From Clostridiales bacterium (GTDB taxonomy: Bacteria > Bacillota > Clostridia > Oscillospirales > Oscillospiraceae): a stretch of 11,180 bases of DNA. The DNA lies in NCBI GenBank assembly GCA_004557655.1, contig SFGJ01000036.1, forward strand, positions 1 through 11,180, read 5' to 3'. The notes beneath the pieces are model-generated. The model was not told where the DNA came from. It saw only the letters and a program-made list of their open reading frames with translations, and made no database searches. Shown one piece after another: positions 5,057 to 10,266 of this stretch (the first letter of the stretch is position 1; every line of letters begins with the position of its first letter). The translations under genes and the position numbers were made by a program.

Positions 5057-5374
5057 ATGGTGAATTTTGAAAACGGAAATATCACTGATGAAGATGGTTT
5101 CAGCACCACATTCCCGTCCGACTTTTCCATTGCAGACCGCTTTGGCGTATCCGCAATCAAGGATACGTTCAACAGAGCCTTTGGCGAATGGAAGGGGCAC
5201 TACAAGTATCTGACCCACCTTGTTATCGCCTTGAACCACAAGATTTTCCAATGGTATGGCAAGAATGACGCCTACGCCAAACTCTACAACGAGTTGTGGG
5301 AAAAGGCGGACGCCTATGCATGCGATAACTTGACGGGCGACGAACTTGACTACTTCTACCGCACGACGGACTAG
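5057..5374 (+). CDS. Hypothetical protein, 105 aa
   Basis: ATG 5057 lies 6 nt after AAAGGAG (5044-5050). The C-terminal 60 residues read as a compact helical domain with landmarks HYKYLTHLVIALNHKIFQWY, ARLYNELW-like KLYNELWEKAD, and a closing DELDYFYRTTD. This block is reminiscent of a small conserved protein of mobile elements, but I cannot name the family from memory with certainty. The N-terminal 35 residues are acidic and probably more variable. One Cys, near position 89. It is a single-gene cassette with a proper terminator 5 nt after the stop. Confidence 0.8.
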   Translation: MVNFENGNITDEDGFSTTFPSDFSIADRFGVSAIKDTFNRAFGEWKGHYKYLTHLVIALNHKIFQWYGKNDAYAKLYNELWEKADAYACDNLTGDELDYFYRTTD

Positions 5375-5379
5375 GAGAG

Positions 5380-5403
5380 GGGGGCTTACCCCTGCCCCCT
5401 TTT
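5380..5403 (+). terminator. Intrinsic terminator
   Basis: GGGGGC (5380-5385) pairs with GCCCCC (5394-5399), followed by TTTT. Confidence 0.85.
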
Positions 5404-5421
5404 CCAACCGGTGTCCGGTGC

Positions 5422-5474
5422 CCACCGTGTATCCCAGGTGCCCCTAGAGATGGCACCCGATGATACATCGTGGG
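5422..5474 (+). promoter_or_regulatory. E element copy 13
   Basis: Triplet ATC/GAT. G16-C36 extends P2 by one pair. Tail TATGTTCAAAC, RBS at 5487-5493. Confidence 0.9.
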
Positions 5475-5499
5475 TATGTTCAAACGAAAGGAGTTCATT

Positions 5500-6081
5500 A
5501 TGACAAGGTTGGCAGAAATTTTCGGTCGCATTATCGGGGACGAATTCACGGGTATCCGTGTGGCGGACTACCTATCCGAGAACCCCCACGCAAAGGTCAA
5601 TGACCTCGTAAAGTTCCGTGGGGTCGGCATGGAGAACGCAAAGACCATCATGATGGTGATGGAAAGCAGTGCCGAATACCTAGCGGGAACCAATGCGGTA
5701 TCGGTGACCGATCCCCGCGCCATCGTGAACCACCTCTCGTGGATGCGGTGGGAACAGCAGGAGAATGTGGTGGTGGTGACCCTTGACAATGCGAACCATA
5801 TCATCAATAAGCACCTAGTGACCAAGGGTCTTGTAAACGAGGGGCCGTTCCACCCTAGGGAGATACTCCGCCACGCCATCTTGGACAATGCAGTGCATAT
5901 CATCGTGGCGCATAACCACCCTAGCGGAAATAGCTACCCCAGTGAGCAGGATATTGCGGTAACTAGGGTAATAACTGACGCAGGTAAAATTATGAAAATT
6001 CCGTGCCTAGACCATATCGTGATAAGCCGTAGCGGTTTCACTTCCATCCGCAGACTGCACCCCGAACTCTTTGAAATTTAA
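5500..6081 (+). CDS. radC: RadC-like JAB/MPN domain protein, 193 aa
   Basis: ATG 5500 lies 6 nt after AAAGGAG (5487-5493). Residues about 20-56 carry a helix-hairpin-helix-like segment (KFRGVGMENAKTI). Residues 70-193 match the RadC JAB domain: E88 in EQQENVVVV as the probable metal-site glutamate, HPREILRHAI (118-127), and the metal motif H138-N-H140-P-S-G with S148 and D151. All expected metal ligands are present, so a zinc site is likely. It is a little shorter than chromosomal RadC (about 220-230 aa), mainly at the N-terminus. RadC-type proteins are common on phages, plasmids and anti-restriction loci. Their biochemical role is unsettled, and the old DNA-repair label is doubtful. It is a single-gene cassette with its own strong terminator. 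Confidence 0.93.
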   Translation: MTRLAEIFGRIIGDEFTGIRVADYLSENPHAKVNDLVKFRGVGMENAKTIMMVMESSAEYLAGTNAVSVTDPRAIVNHLSWMRWEQQENVVVVTLDNANHIINKHLVTKGLVNEGPFHPREILRHAILDNAVHIIVAHNHPSGNSYPSEQDIAVTRVITDAGKIMKIPCLDHIVISRSGFTSIRRLHPELFEI

Positions 6082-6085
6082 TTTT

Positions 6086-6103
6086 CAACTCCACGAATGA
6101 ACA
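6086..6103 (+). repeat. 3' UTR repeat C, copy 1
   Basis: CAACTCCACGAATGAACA lies between the radC-like stop and its terminator. A near copy, 2 nt shorter, lies at 10756-10771 after an unrelated gene. Confidence 0.75.
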
Positions 6104-6105
6104 AC

Positions 6106-6136
6106 CCTAGGGGGCGAAAGCCCCCTAGGACACTTT
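6106..6136 (+). terminator. Intrinsic terminator, GAAA loop
   Basis: A 10-bp stem (6106-6115 with 6120-6129) has a GAAA loop, followed by ACACTTTT and an AT-rich run. Confidence 0.88.
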
Positions 6137-6161
6137 TAAAAATTTATTTTTTGCCCAGTGC

Positions 6162-6214
6162 CCACCGTGTATCGCCGGTGCCCTGCACGATGGCACCCGA
6201 TGATACATCGTGGG
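6162..6214 (+). promoter_or_regulatory. E element copy 14
   Basis: Triplet ATC/GAT. P2 is extended by G16-C36, with loop CTGCACGAT. The 53 bases are identical to copy 15. RBS at 6226-6232. Confidence 0.9.
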
Positions 6215-6238
6215 CATGTTCAACAAAAGGAGCCCATT

Positions 6239-6580
6239 ATGGCAAAGATTTCTCTCGTTCAGCAGTTTGAATCAAACATCAAGTCCATTGGCGAAGTCGC
6301 CACCCTCACAAAGGTAAGCCGCAAGAAGAACCGAATCGGACACATGGAATATCAAGGCGATGTGGTGTTCGCAGGGCACACGGACAATTCCTTCAGCGTC
6401 TGTTGGGACACCGAGAGCAACTGGTACAATGTGTACCGCAACGAGATCTTGAATCACGAGGGCGGATTTGTGAGCCATCGGTGCGAACTCTTCAGCCCCG
6501 AATACCACAAGGCAGGGGAACTTGAAGCCGTGCGTGAGTTCATTACCGCCCATTGGGACAGCAGGAACCCGAATTGGTAA
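6239..6580 (+). CDS. Hypothetical protein, 113 aa (paralogue of the 2588 gene)
   Basis: ATG 6239 lies 6 nt after AAAGGAG (6226-6232). It aligns over its whole length with the product at 2588-2926, with a single one-residue gap at the Gly-Gly-Phe before SHR. Conserved positions include MAKIS, QFESNI, KNR.GHMEY, FAGHTDNSF, CWDT, SHR.ELFSPEY and NPNW. The two have diverged to about half identity, so the duplication is not recent, yet the start region, the RBS region and the P2 loop of the preceding E are retained. Function unknown. A terminator starts directly after the stop. Confidence 0.83.
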   Translation: MAKISLVQQFESNIKSIGEVATLTKVSRKKNRIGHMEYQGDVVFAGHTDNSFSVCWDTESNWYNVYRNEILNHEGGFVSHRCELFSPEYHKAGELEAVREFITAHWDSRNPNW

Positions 6581-6606
6581 GGGAAGGGGCGGTCGCCCCT
6601 TTTCCC
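6581..6606 (+). terminator. Intrinsic terminator
   Basis: GGGGCG/CGCCCC with loop GT, extended by an outer GGGAA/TTCCC, with TTTT in the 3' arm. Confidence 0.85.
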
Positions 6607-6622
6607 TCCGTGACACCGGCGC

Positions 6623-6675
6623 CCACCGTGTATCGCCGGTGCCCTGCACGATGGCACCCGATGATACATCGTGGG
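6623..6675 (+). promoter_or_regulatory. E element copy 15
   Basis: The core is identical to copy 14. Tail AATGTTCAAAC, RBS at 6687-6693. Confidence 0.9.
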
Positions 6676-6699
6676 AATGTTCAAACAAAGGAGTTTACA

Positions 6700-7182
6700 A
6701 TGACCAAAACCGAAGAAAAAGAAATCTCGTCCGCATTAGACTGCCTCGCAGTTACGCAGGTGCAGGTGTTCCCCTTCAAGGAAGGCCCTTCTATGGGGCA
6801 TATGGTGGGAATGGCATCCGTCATTCTCAATGACCAGTTCCAAATCAGGGGTCTCCGCATTATGGAGGGCGAACATGGCCTCTTCGTGGGTTATCCGATG
6901 GATCCCTTCTACAAGGGGGACGACTTCCGCAGTGTATGTTTCCCGATGACACGGCAGTTGAGGGAGCACATCGAGAACTGTGTTCTCGAAAAGTATTCGG
7001 CGTCCGCAGACCCCAAGGAATGGGTTGTTGAGTTCAAAAACGAGGACGAAATGACCATCAAGCTGGACGTGTCCGAGTCTACGAGGGCGGGCGCCATCGT
7101 CCTTGCGAAGGGCAAGATTGAAGCCAAGTATGGCAAGAAGGTCGCCGAAGGCCTTGAATTGGTATCGGCAACCGAAAAGTAA
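6700..7182 (+). CDS. spoVG: SpoVG-family protein with C-terminal extension, copy 1, 160 aa
   Basis: ATG 6700 lies 6 nt after AAAGGAG. Residues 18-99 match SpoVG: VTQVQVFPF (first strand), GMASVILNDQFQIRGLRIM, the hallmark GLFVGYP (60-66), FRSVCFP (76-82) and the C-terminal helix REHIENCVLEKY. SpoVG proteins are small dimeric nucleic-acid-binding regulators that bind both DNA and RNA. Chromosomal SpoVG is about 85-100 aa; here about 60 extra residues follow the domain. This extension is charged and has diverged from that of copy 2 at 9115. The gene is followed by its own terminator and then a 9-codon ORF. Given 21 structured E elements nearby, an E-binding role is an attractive but untested idea. 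Confidence 0.9.
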   Translation: MTKTEEKEISSALDCLAVTQVQVFPFKEGPSMGHMVGMASVILNDQFQIRGLRIMEGEHGLFVGYPMDPFYKGDDFRSVCFPMTRQLREHIENCVLEKYSASADPKEWVVEFKNEDEMTIKLDVSESTRAGAIVLAKGKIEAKYGKKVAEGLELVSATEK

Positions 7183-7186
7183 TCAC

Positions 7187-7206
7187 GGGGGCTTACGCCC
7201 CCTTTT
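7187..7206 (+). terminator. Intrinsic terminator after spoVG copy 1
   Basis: GGGGGC (7187-7192), loop TTAC, GCCCCC (7197-7202), TTTT. Confidence 0.88.
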
Positions 7207-7238
7207 CACCATCAAACAACATTAACAAGGAGTAGGAA

Positions 7239-7268
7239 ATGCGTCGCTTGGTCGGCTATCACGGATAA
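7239..7268 (+). CDS. 9-aa micro-ORF MRRLVGYHG, copy 1
   Basis: ATG CGT CGC ... GGA TAA follows AAGGAG (7227-7232) at 6 nt. The same peptide, codon for codon, is encoded at 9647-9676 after the second spoVG gene, also with a strong RBS. The first 28 bases of the two ORFs are identical although the flanks differ. It has no E element of its own and lies between the spoVG terminator and a GTGCTC-type terminator. It could be a functional micropeptide, a leader peptide, or a conserved nucleotide site that happens to be open. Confidence 0.6.
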   Translation: MRRLVGYHG

Positions 7269-7285
7269 TTTTTTGTTCCACTTTT

Positions 7286-7313
7286 CTAGTGCTCACACGA
7301 GCACTAGTTTTTT
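7286..7313 (+). terminator. GTGCTC-family terminator, copy f
   Basis: CTAGTGCTC (7286-7294), loop ACAC, GAGCACTAG (7299-7307), TTTTTT. Unlike copies a-e it has a proper U-run. The T-rich segment to E16 matches that at 9716-9744 almost exactly. Confidence 0.88.
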
Positions 7314-7337
7314 GTTTTTTTATTTTTGCTTTTGCCC

Positions 7338-7390
7338 CCACCGTGTGTCCGGAGTGCCACGAACGGTGGCACCCGATGACACATCGTGGG
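7338..7390 (+). promoter_or_regulatory. E element copy 16
   Basis: Triplet GTC/GAC, a G-C solution to pair 10-43. P2 is a perfect 7-bp GTGCCAC/GTGGCAC with loop GAACG. Tail ATCGTTCAACC, RBS at 7403-7409. Confidence 0.92.
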
Positions 7391-7415
7391 ATCGTTCAAC
7401 CAAAAGGAGATGACT

Positions 7416-7868
7416 ATGGAAGATATGACCAAACGCATTATCACCGCTTGCCACCTTGACGCAGGTGCGGTGGATGAATACGGCACCGATGAATACCAAA
7501 TTGATGAAAGTATCAAGAACCTGCAAGACCTTGATGGTATCTATGCCGACTATGTAAAAAGGTGTGGTGACCCGCAACTCGTTGCCTACTTCCAACGGGA
7601 GTTCCTGCATTGGAACATTGGCGAGAAGGTGGTCTTTGAGAGCAGTGACCACGAATGGAACCTAGTCAAGAATTGTGATGATTGGGATTTCCCGAAGGCT
7701 GAACTCGCTGACATATTGCGTGGCGATTTGAGCGAAGGCGGTATCGTCTATGTCCACTTCAAGGATGATGACGGGGATGACCGATATGGTGAAGTGTCTG
7801 ACCTTGAACTTGCAGAGGCTCGCAAGTATTTCGGGGAGCAGGGCACCCCTATGGAAAACCTTGTTTAA
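7416..7868 (+). CDS. Acidic hypothetical protein, 150 aa
   Basis: ATG 7416 is chosen over the in-frame ATG at 7410, which touches the RBS (AAAGGAG 7403-7409). The product is strongly acidic. The N-terminal half is helical (CHLDAGAVDEY, IKNLQDLDGIYADYVKR). The second half has beta-type sequence (EKVVFESSDHEWNLV) and an Asp-rich loop FKDDDGDDRYGE near residue 120. That loop looks vaguely like a calcium-binding loop but does not fit a full EF-hand pattern. It is followed 12 nt later by a small gene with its own RBS, so the two form a rare two-gene unit in this window. Function unknown. Confidence 0.77.
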   Translation: MEDMTKRIITACHLDAGAVDEYGTDEYQIDESIKNLQDLDGIYADYVKRCGDPQLVAYFQREFLHWNIGEKVVFESSDHEWNLVKNCDDWDFPKAELADILRGDLSEGGIVYVHFKDDDGDDRYGEVSDLELAEARKYFGEQGTPMENLV

Positions 7869-7880
7869 TTGGAGGACAAT

Positions 7881-8042
7881 ATGTCAAGAACTTTTTATGT
7901 GAATGTGCGATACTCGCAGACCTTTGTGGTTCCCGTTGATGCCGATACTCCCGAAGATGCTATCAAGAAGGCAATGGAAGAGTGCGACCGCGATATTGGA
8001 ACACAAGAACTTGATTTCCTTGACGCAACAATAGGGGACTGA
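7881..8042 (+). CDS. Hypothetical protein, 53 aa, no E element of its own
   Basis: ATG 7881 lies 4 nt after GGAGGA (7871-7876) and 12 nt after the stop of the 7416 gene, so it is read from the same transcript. The sequence starts with a beta hairpin (MSRTFYVNVRYSQTFVVPVDAD) and continues with TPEDAIKKAMEE, a strand-then-helix pattern common in small DpnD/PcfM-like and similar phage proteins. The family assignment is only a resemblance. The stop codon lies in the loop of the terminator hairpin. Confidence 0.72.
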   Translation: MSRTFYVNVRYSQTFVVPVDADTPEDAIKKAMEECDRDIGTQELDFLDATIGD

Positions 8043-8055
8043 TGTTCCCTTTTTA
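8034..8055 (+). terminator. Intrinsic terminator overlapping a stop codon
   Basis: GGGGAC (8034-8039) pairs with GTTCCC (8044-8049). The loop TGAT contains the TGA stop of the 53-aa gene. TTTTT follows. Confidence 0.78.
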
Positions 8056-8070
8056 TTGTTCCTTCCGTTC

Positions 8071-8123
8071 CCACCGTGTTCCCTATATGTCCCGTCCGCG
8101 GCCACCCGATGGCACATCGTGGG
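8071..8123 (+). promoter_or_regulatory. E element copy 17
   Basis: Both arms are invariant. The triplet TCC faces GGC, so 10-43 is T-C mismatched while 11-42 and 12-41 pair. P2 is weakened by A17-C35 and T20-C32, with a possible inner C22-G30 pair. The ATCGTTCAACC tail matches copy 16. RBS at 8136-8142. Confidence 0.83.
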
Positions 8124-8148
8124 ATCGTTCAACCAAAAGGAGTTCAAT

Positions 8149-8481
8149 ATGGGCAATAACGAAATGATGGCTATGGCAAACGCAAGGGAGATAGAGAAAC
8201 TCCCCTACGAAACACTGAAAGCATTGTTCCCTAGTGTCCGCTATATGGTGCAGGGGGAAAAGTGGCACAGAAAGTTCATCGGTCATAGAACCAACGAAAT
8301 CACGGGCAAGGAAGAAACCTATGCCGCAGGGGAATGGCGTGCTGACCTTAACGGCAAGTCCTTTGACAATCCGCTTATGGCTCACCTATGGGCTGAAATG
8401 AACTACTCAAAGGGTCATTTCAAGGTCTATGCCTTTGTGCCCGAACTGCACAAGGTATCAAACCAAATCGTGAACGAATAG
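8149..8481 (+). CDS. Hypothetical protein, 110 aa
   Basis: ATG 8149 lies 6 nt after AAAGGAG (8136-8142). The first 28 residues are helical and Met/Ala/Glu-rich. The middle holds KWHRKFIGHRTNEITGKEETYAAGEW, a basic and His-rich stretch, and the last third has alternating hydrophobics (HFKVYAFVPEL). No cysteine, signal peptide or membrane segment. I do not recognise a family. It is a single-gene cassette ending in a G/C hairpin. Confidence 0.76.
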   Translation: MGNNEMMAMANAREIEKLPYETLKALFPSVRYMVQGEKWHRKFIGHRTNEITGKEETYAAGEWRADLNGKSFDNPLMAHLWAEMNYSKGHFKVYAFVPELHKVSNQIVNE

Positions 8482-8486
8482 GGCTA

Positions 8487-8504
8487 GGGGCTGACCGCCC
8501 CTTT
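8487..8504 (+). terminator. Intrinsic terminator
   Basis: GGGGC (8487-8491) pairs with GCCCC (8497-8501) across loop TGACC, followed by TTT. Confidence 0.7.
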
Positions 8505-8636
8505 CCCCTTACCAATCACCACAGACCACCGTAAAAGTCCGTTGCTTTGAGCGAGAAACTTGCCGAAGAATAGGCGGTAAATGTCACAAAAAGTGTATGC
8601 TTTTTGTGACAAAATTTTCTAATTTTGATCCCAGCC
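8505..8636 (+). other. Gene-less spacer with a perfect 12-bp inverted repeat
   Basis: The longest gap between a terminator and the next E. It contains TGTCACAAAAAG (8582-8593) perfectly repeated in inverse at 8600-8611 around TGTATG, followed by AAATTTT. A CCACCG near 8526 recalls the E start, but the rest of E is missing. It could be a remnant of a deleted cassette, a weak terminator, or a dyad operator. Confidence 0.5.
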
Positions 8637-8689
8637 CCACCGTGTGTCCCATGTGCCCCGAGAGATGGCACCCGAGGACACATCGTGGA
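8637..8689 (+). promoter_or_regulatory. E element copy 18
   Basis: Triplet GTC/GAC is paired. T40 has become G, which adds a C13-G40 pair to P1 and breaks the local alternative hairpin (G40-A46). Tail AGTGTTCAAGC, RBS at 8701-8707. Confidence 0.9.
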
Positions 8690-8713
8690 AGTGTTCAAGC
8701 AAAGGAGTTCACA

Positions 8714-8965
8714 ATGGATTTCAAACGAGAAGAATTTTTCAAGAAGTGCAAGGACGACCACGACCGCCTATGCAAGCTGATTATGGACGCAGGCGAAGTG
8801 TCCGTGTCAAGGGATATTGTTGGCGTAGTCAAGATGGGTGGCCGCACCTATTCCGTCTACCTCTACAAGATTGGCGACAAGGAATACCGAGTGAGCAAGA
8901 AGCTCCACGAGTTCCTAGTGGAAAACGGGGCATTGGAACGGGAGGGGGCAGATGAAGCGAAATAG
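8714..8965 (+). CDS. Hypothetical protein, 83 aa
   Basis: ATG 8714 lies 6 nt after AAAGGAG. The N-terminal 28 residues are a charged helix (FKREEFFKKCKDDHDRLCKLIMDAG) with Cys12 and Cys20. The centre is beta (RDIVGVVKMGGRTYSVYLYKIGDKEYRV), and a short helix and acidic tail close it. It is compact with balanced charge and no membrane segment. Its last 14 nt overlap the start of the 42-aa gene, so the two are probably translationally coupled. Function unknown. Confidence 0.76.
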   Translation: MDFKREEFFKKCKDDHDRLCKLIMDAGEVSVSRDIVGVVKMGGRTYSVYLYKIGDKEYRVSKKLHEFLVENGALEREGADEAK

Positions 8966-9080
8966 ACCACCCGTGCGACCCGCACCCGCAGTGTTCAAGG
9001 GCTTGTTCTCCGTCTCCCCCAAGTGGACTGATGTAGTCCTTGCCGACCTTGCCTATCTGTGGCGCAGCCTGTTCAAGTAG
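8952..9080 (+). CDS. Small basic hypothetical protein, 42 aa, overlapping
   Basis: ATG 8952 lies inside the 3' end of the 83-aa gene, behind a purine-rich GGGAGGGGG (8940-8948). It has no E element. The product starts with a basic Pro-rich segment (MKRNRPPVRPAPAVFKG) and continues with a hydrophobic amphipathic stretch (VVLADLAYLWRSLFK). Its stop codon abuts the remnant of an E element that precedes spoVG copy 2. The ORF may be genuine, or may have arisen where a deletion removed the 5' part of that E. It is too short to assign. Confidence 0.52.
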   Translation: MKRNRPPVRPAPAVFKGLFSVSPKWTDVVLADLAYLWRSLFK

Positions 9081-9081
9081 C

Positions 9082-9108
9082 CGTGGGAGTGTTCAAACAA
9101 CAAAGGAG
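9082..9108 (+). promoter_or_regulatory. Truncated E element (3' end only)
   Basis: It begins at CGTGGG, equivalent to E48-53, and continues with GTGTTCAAACAAC and AAAGGAG. The P1 5' arm, P2 and most of the P1 3' arm are missing. spoVG copy 2 therefore keeps its RBS and tail but lacks the folded element, and probably depends on readthrough from 8637. Confidence 0.8.
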
Positions 9109-9114
9109 TTCACA

Positions 9115-9588
9115 ATGAACAAAAAAGCCGAAGAAATCTCCTCCGCATTTGACTGCCTCGCAGTTACGCAGGTGCAGGTTTACCCCTTCAAGGAAGGCCC
9201 TTTTACGGGGAAAATGTTGGCAATGGCGTCCATTGTCCTCAATGACCAACTTCAAGTCCGTGGCCTGAGGATTATGGACGGCGAAAATGGCCTCTTCGTG
9301 GGTTATCCGAACGATCCGTTCTACAAGGGGGAAGACTTCCGCAGTATATGTTTCCCGATGACACGGCAGTTGAGGGAGCACATCGAGAACTGCGTGTTGG
9401 AAAAATACCAAGCGTCCCTTGACCCCGTGGATTGGAAGGTGCGGTTCCGCCTTGACAATGACACCCTTGAAACTGTCGTGAAGGAAACTGACCGCCATAG
9501 TGCCATTGAAACGGCAAGGGCGAAACTTGCCACCCGATTCGGCAGTGTAGTGGACGATGCCGAAGTGGAACTTGCCGAAGAGGTATAA
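9115..9588 (+). CDS. spoVG: SpoVG-family protein with C-terminal extension, copy 2, 157 aa
   Basis: ATG 9115 lies 6 nt after AAAGGAG (9102-9108). The SpoVG domain (about residues 15-97) is nearly the same as in copy 1: VTQVQVYPFKEGP, MASIVLNDQLQVRGLRIMDGENGLFVGYP, DDF/EDFRS.CFPMTRQLREHIENCVLEKY. Divergence begins right after the final helix, at about residue 98, and the 60-residue extensions share only scattered positions. This suggests the domain is constrained while the tail sets specificity. Unlike copy 1, it follows a truncated E. If the pair forms heterodimers, expression balance would matter; this is speculation. Confidence 0.9.
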   Translation: MNKKAEEISSAFDCLAVTQVQVYPFKEGPFTGKMLAMASIVLNDQLQVRGLRIMDGENGLFVGYPNDPFYKGEDFRSICFPMTRQLREHIENCVLEKYQASLDPVDWKVRFRLDNDTLETVVKETDRHSAIETARAKLATRFGSVVDDAEVELAEEV

Positions 9589-9610
9589 AGGGTCGGAGTT
9601 TCGCCCCCTT
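9588..9610 (+). terminator. Weak hairpin after spoVG copy 2
   Basis: AAGGG pairs with CCCTT across a 13-nt loop. It is probably a degraded form of the clean terminator found after copy 1 (7187-7206). Confidence 0.35.
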
Positions 9611-9646
9611 CCCATTGTTTAACATTTTTCACAAAAGGAGACTTCT

Positions 9647-9676
9647 ATGCGTCGCTTGGTCGGCTATCACGGATGA
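9647..9676 (+). CDS. 9-aa micro-ORF MRRLVGYHG, copy 2
   Basis: Same peptide and same codons as 7239-7268, ending in TGA instead of TAA. It has a better RBS (AAAGGAG 9634-9640, 6 nt spacing). The upstream 35 nt do not resemble those of copy 1, so the ORF and its start signal have been kept while the surroundings changed. A GTGCTC-type terminator follows 17 nt after the stop. Confidence 0.62.
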   Translation: MRRLVGYHG

Positions 9677-9693
9677 TTTCTAATCCGCTTTTC

Positions 9694-9721
9694 CTAGTGC
9701 TCATTTGAGCACTAGTTTTTT
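9694..9721 (+). terminator. GTGCTC-family terminator, copy g
   Basis: CTAGTGCTC (9694-9702), loop ATTT, GAGCACTAG (9707-9715), TTTTTT. It is near-identical to copy f, including the T-rich run toward the next E. Confidence 0.88.
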
Positions 9722-9744
9722 GTTTTTTATTTTTGCTTTTGCCC

Positions 9745-9797
9745 CCACCGTGTATCACCGGTGCCCCGGAGAATGGCACCCGATGATACATCGTGGA
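9745..9797 (+). promoter_or_regulatory. E element copy 19
   Basis: Triplet ATC/GAT, with G16-C36 extending P2. Tail AGTGTTCAAC, RBS at 9809-9815. Confidence 0.9.
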
Positions 9798-9821
9798 AGT
9801 GTTCAACAAAAGGAGTTAAAA

Positions 9822-10154
9822 ATGGAACAGATTAAGCAGGATCTCGTAGATGACCGCGACACAAGCGACAACTGCGGGTGCCCGTTATACCACACCCGCC
9901 TTGTGAAGGCCGAGGACGGCTATGAGGCAGTCCTCACGGACTTCAAGGGGGAACTTGACTGCTTCGGTATCAATGCCGAAGAAAGCAACCCGTATGACAT
10001 CTATGTGGACGGGGAAGACGTGCCGTGGGGCAACGAGATTGTGGGAATGACCCTTGCCGACATTGAAGCCCGTATCGGCCACAAGCCGAGAACCTATACC
10101 ATTGATATGGGGCTTGATGGACGAGTTACCCACACCCTCACGGACATCACCTAG
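9822..10154 (+). CDS. Acidic hypothetical protein, 110 aa
   Basis: ATG 9822 lies 6 nt after AAAGGAG. The N-terminus is acidic with Cys18-Gly-Cys20-Pro. The middle (ELDCFGINAEESNPYDIYVDGEDVPWGNEIVGMTLADIEARIG) combines beta-type sequence with a helix. The C-terminus is a beta pair around a Gly-Leu-Asp-Gly turn. There are too few cysteines for a standard zinc ribbon. The upstream intergenic segment is shared with the unrelated gene at 7416. Function unknown. Confidence 0.77.
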   Translation: MEQIKQDLVDDRDTSDNCGCPLYHTRLVKAEDGYEAVLTDFKGELDCFGINAEESNPYDIYVDGEDVPWGNEIVGMTLADIEARIGHKPRTYTIDMGLDGRVTHTLTDIT

Positions 10155-10184
10155 CGGGGTGTCCCTGCGGGGCGTGTCCCCTGC
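10155..10184 (+). terminator. G/C hairpin with internal direct repeat
   Basis: GGGG (10169-10172) pairs with CCCC (10178-10181). A CGGGGTGTCCC / CGGGGCGTGTCCCC near-repeat spans the region. No T-run, so termination is doubtful. Confidence 0.4.
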
Positions 10185-10187
10185 TGA

Positions 10188-10240
10188 CAACCGTGTGCCC
10201 GATGTGCCCCGAACGGTGGCACACGATGGCACATCGTGGG
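10188..10240 (+). promoter_or_regulatory. E element copy 20
   Basis: Triplet GCC/GGC is paired. C36 has become A, pairing with T16 to extend P2 by a T-A pair, where copies 13-15 and 19 have G-C. E2 is A instead of C, the only change seen in the first nine positions. RBS at 10253-10259. Confidence 0.9.
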
Positions 10241-10266
10241 AATGTTCAAACGAAAGGAGATTGGAT

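Noticed and set aside
3673..6700. N-terminal extensions translated through E (the MCPERWHPMIHRG-type reading)
   Set aside because: The frame is open through E before several genes, but different genes are fused to different E frames, so the frame is not selected. The RBS after E fixes the starts.
7410..7412. Start of the 150-aa gene at ATG 7410
   Set aside because: It directly abuts AAAGGAG, leaving no spacing. ATG 7416 has normal spacing.
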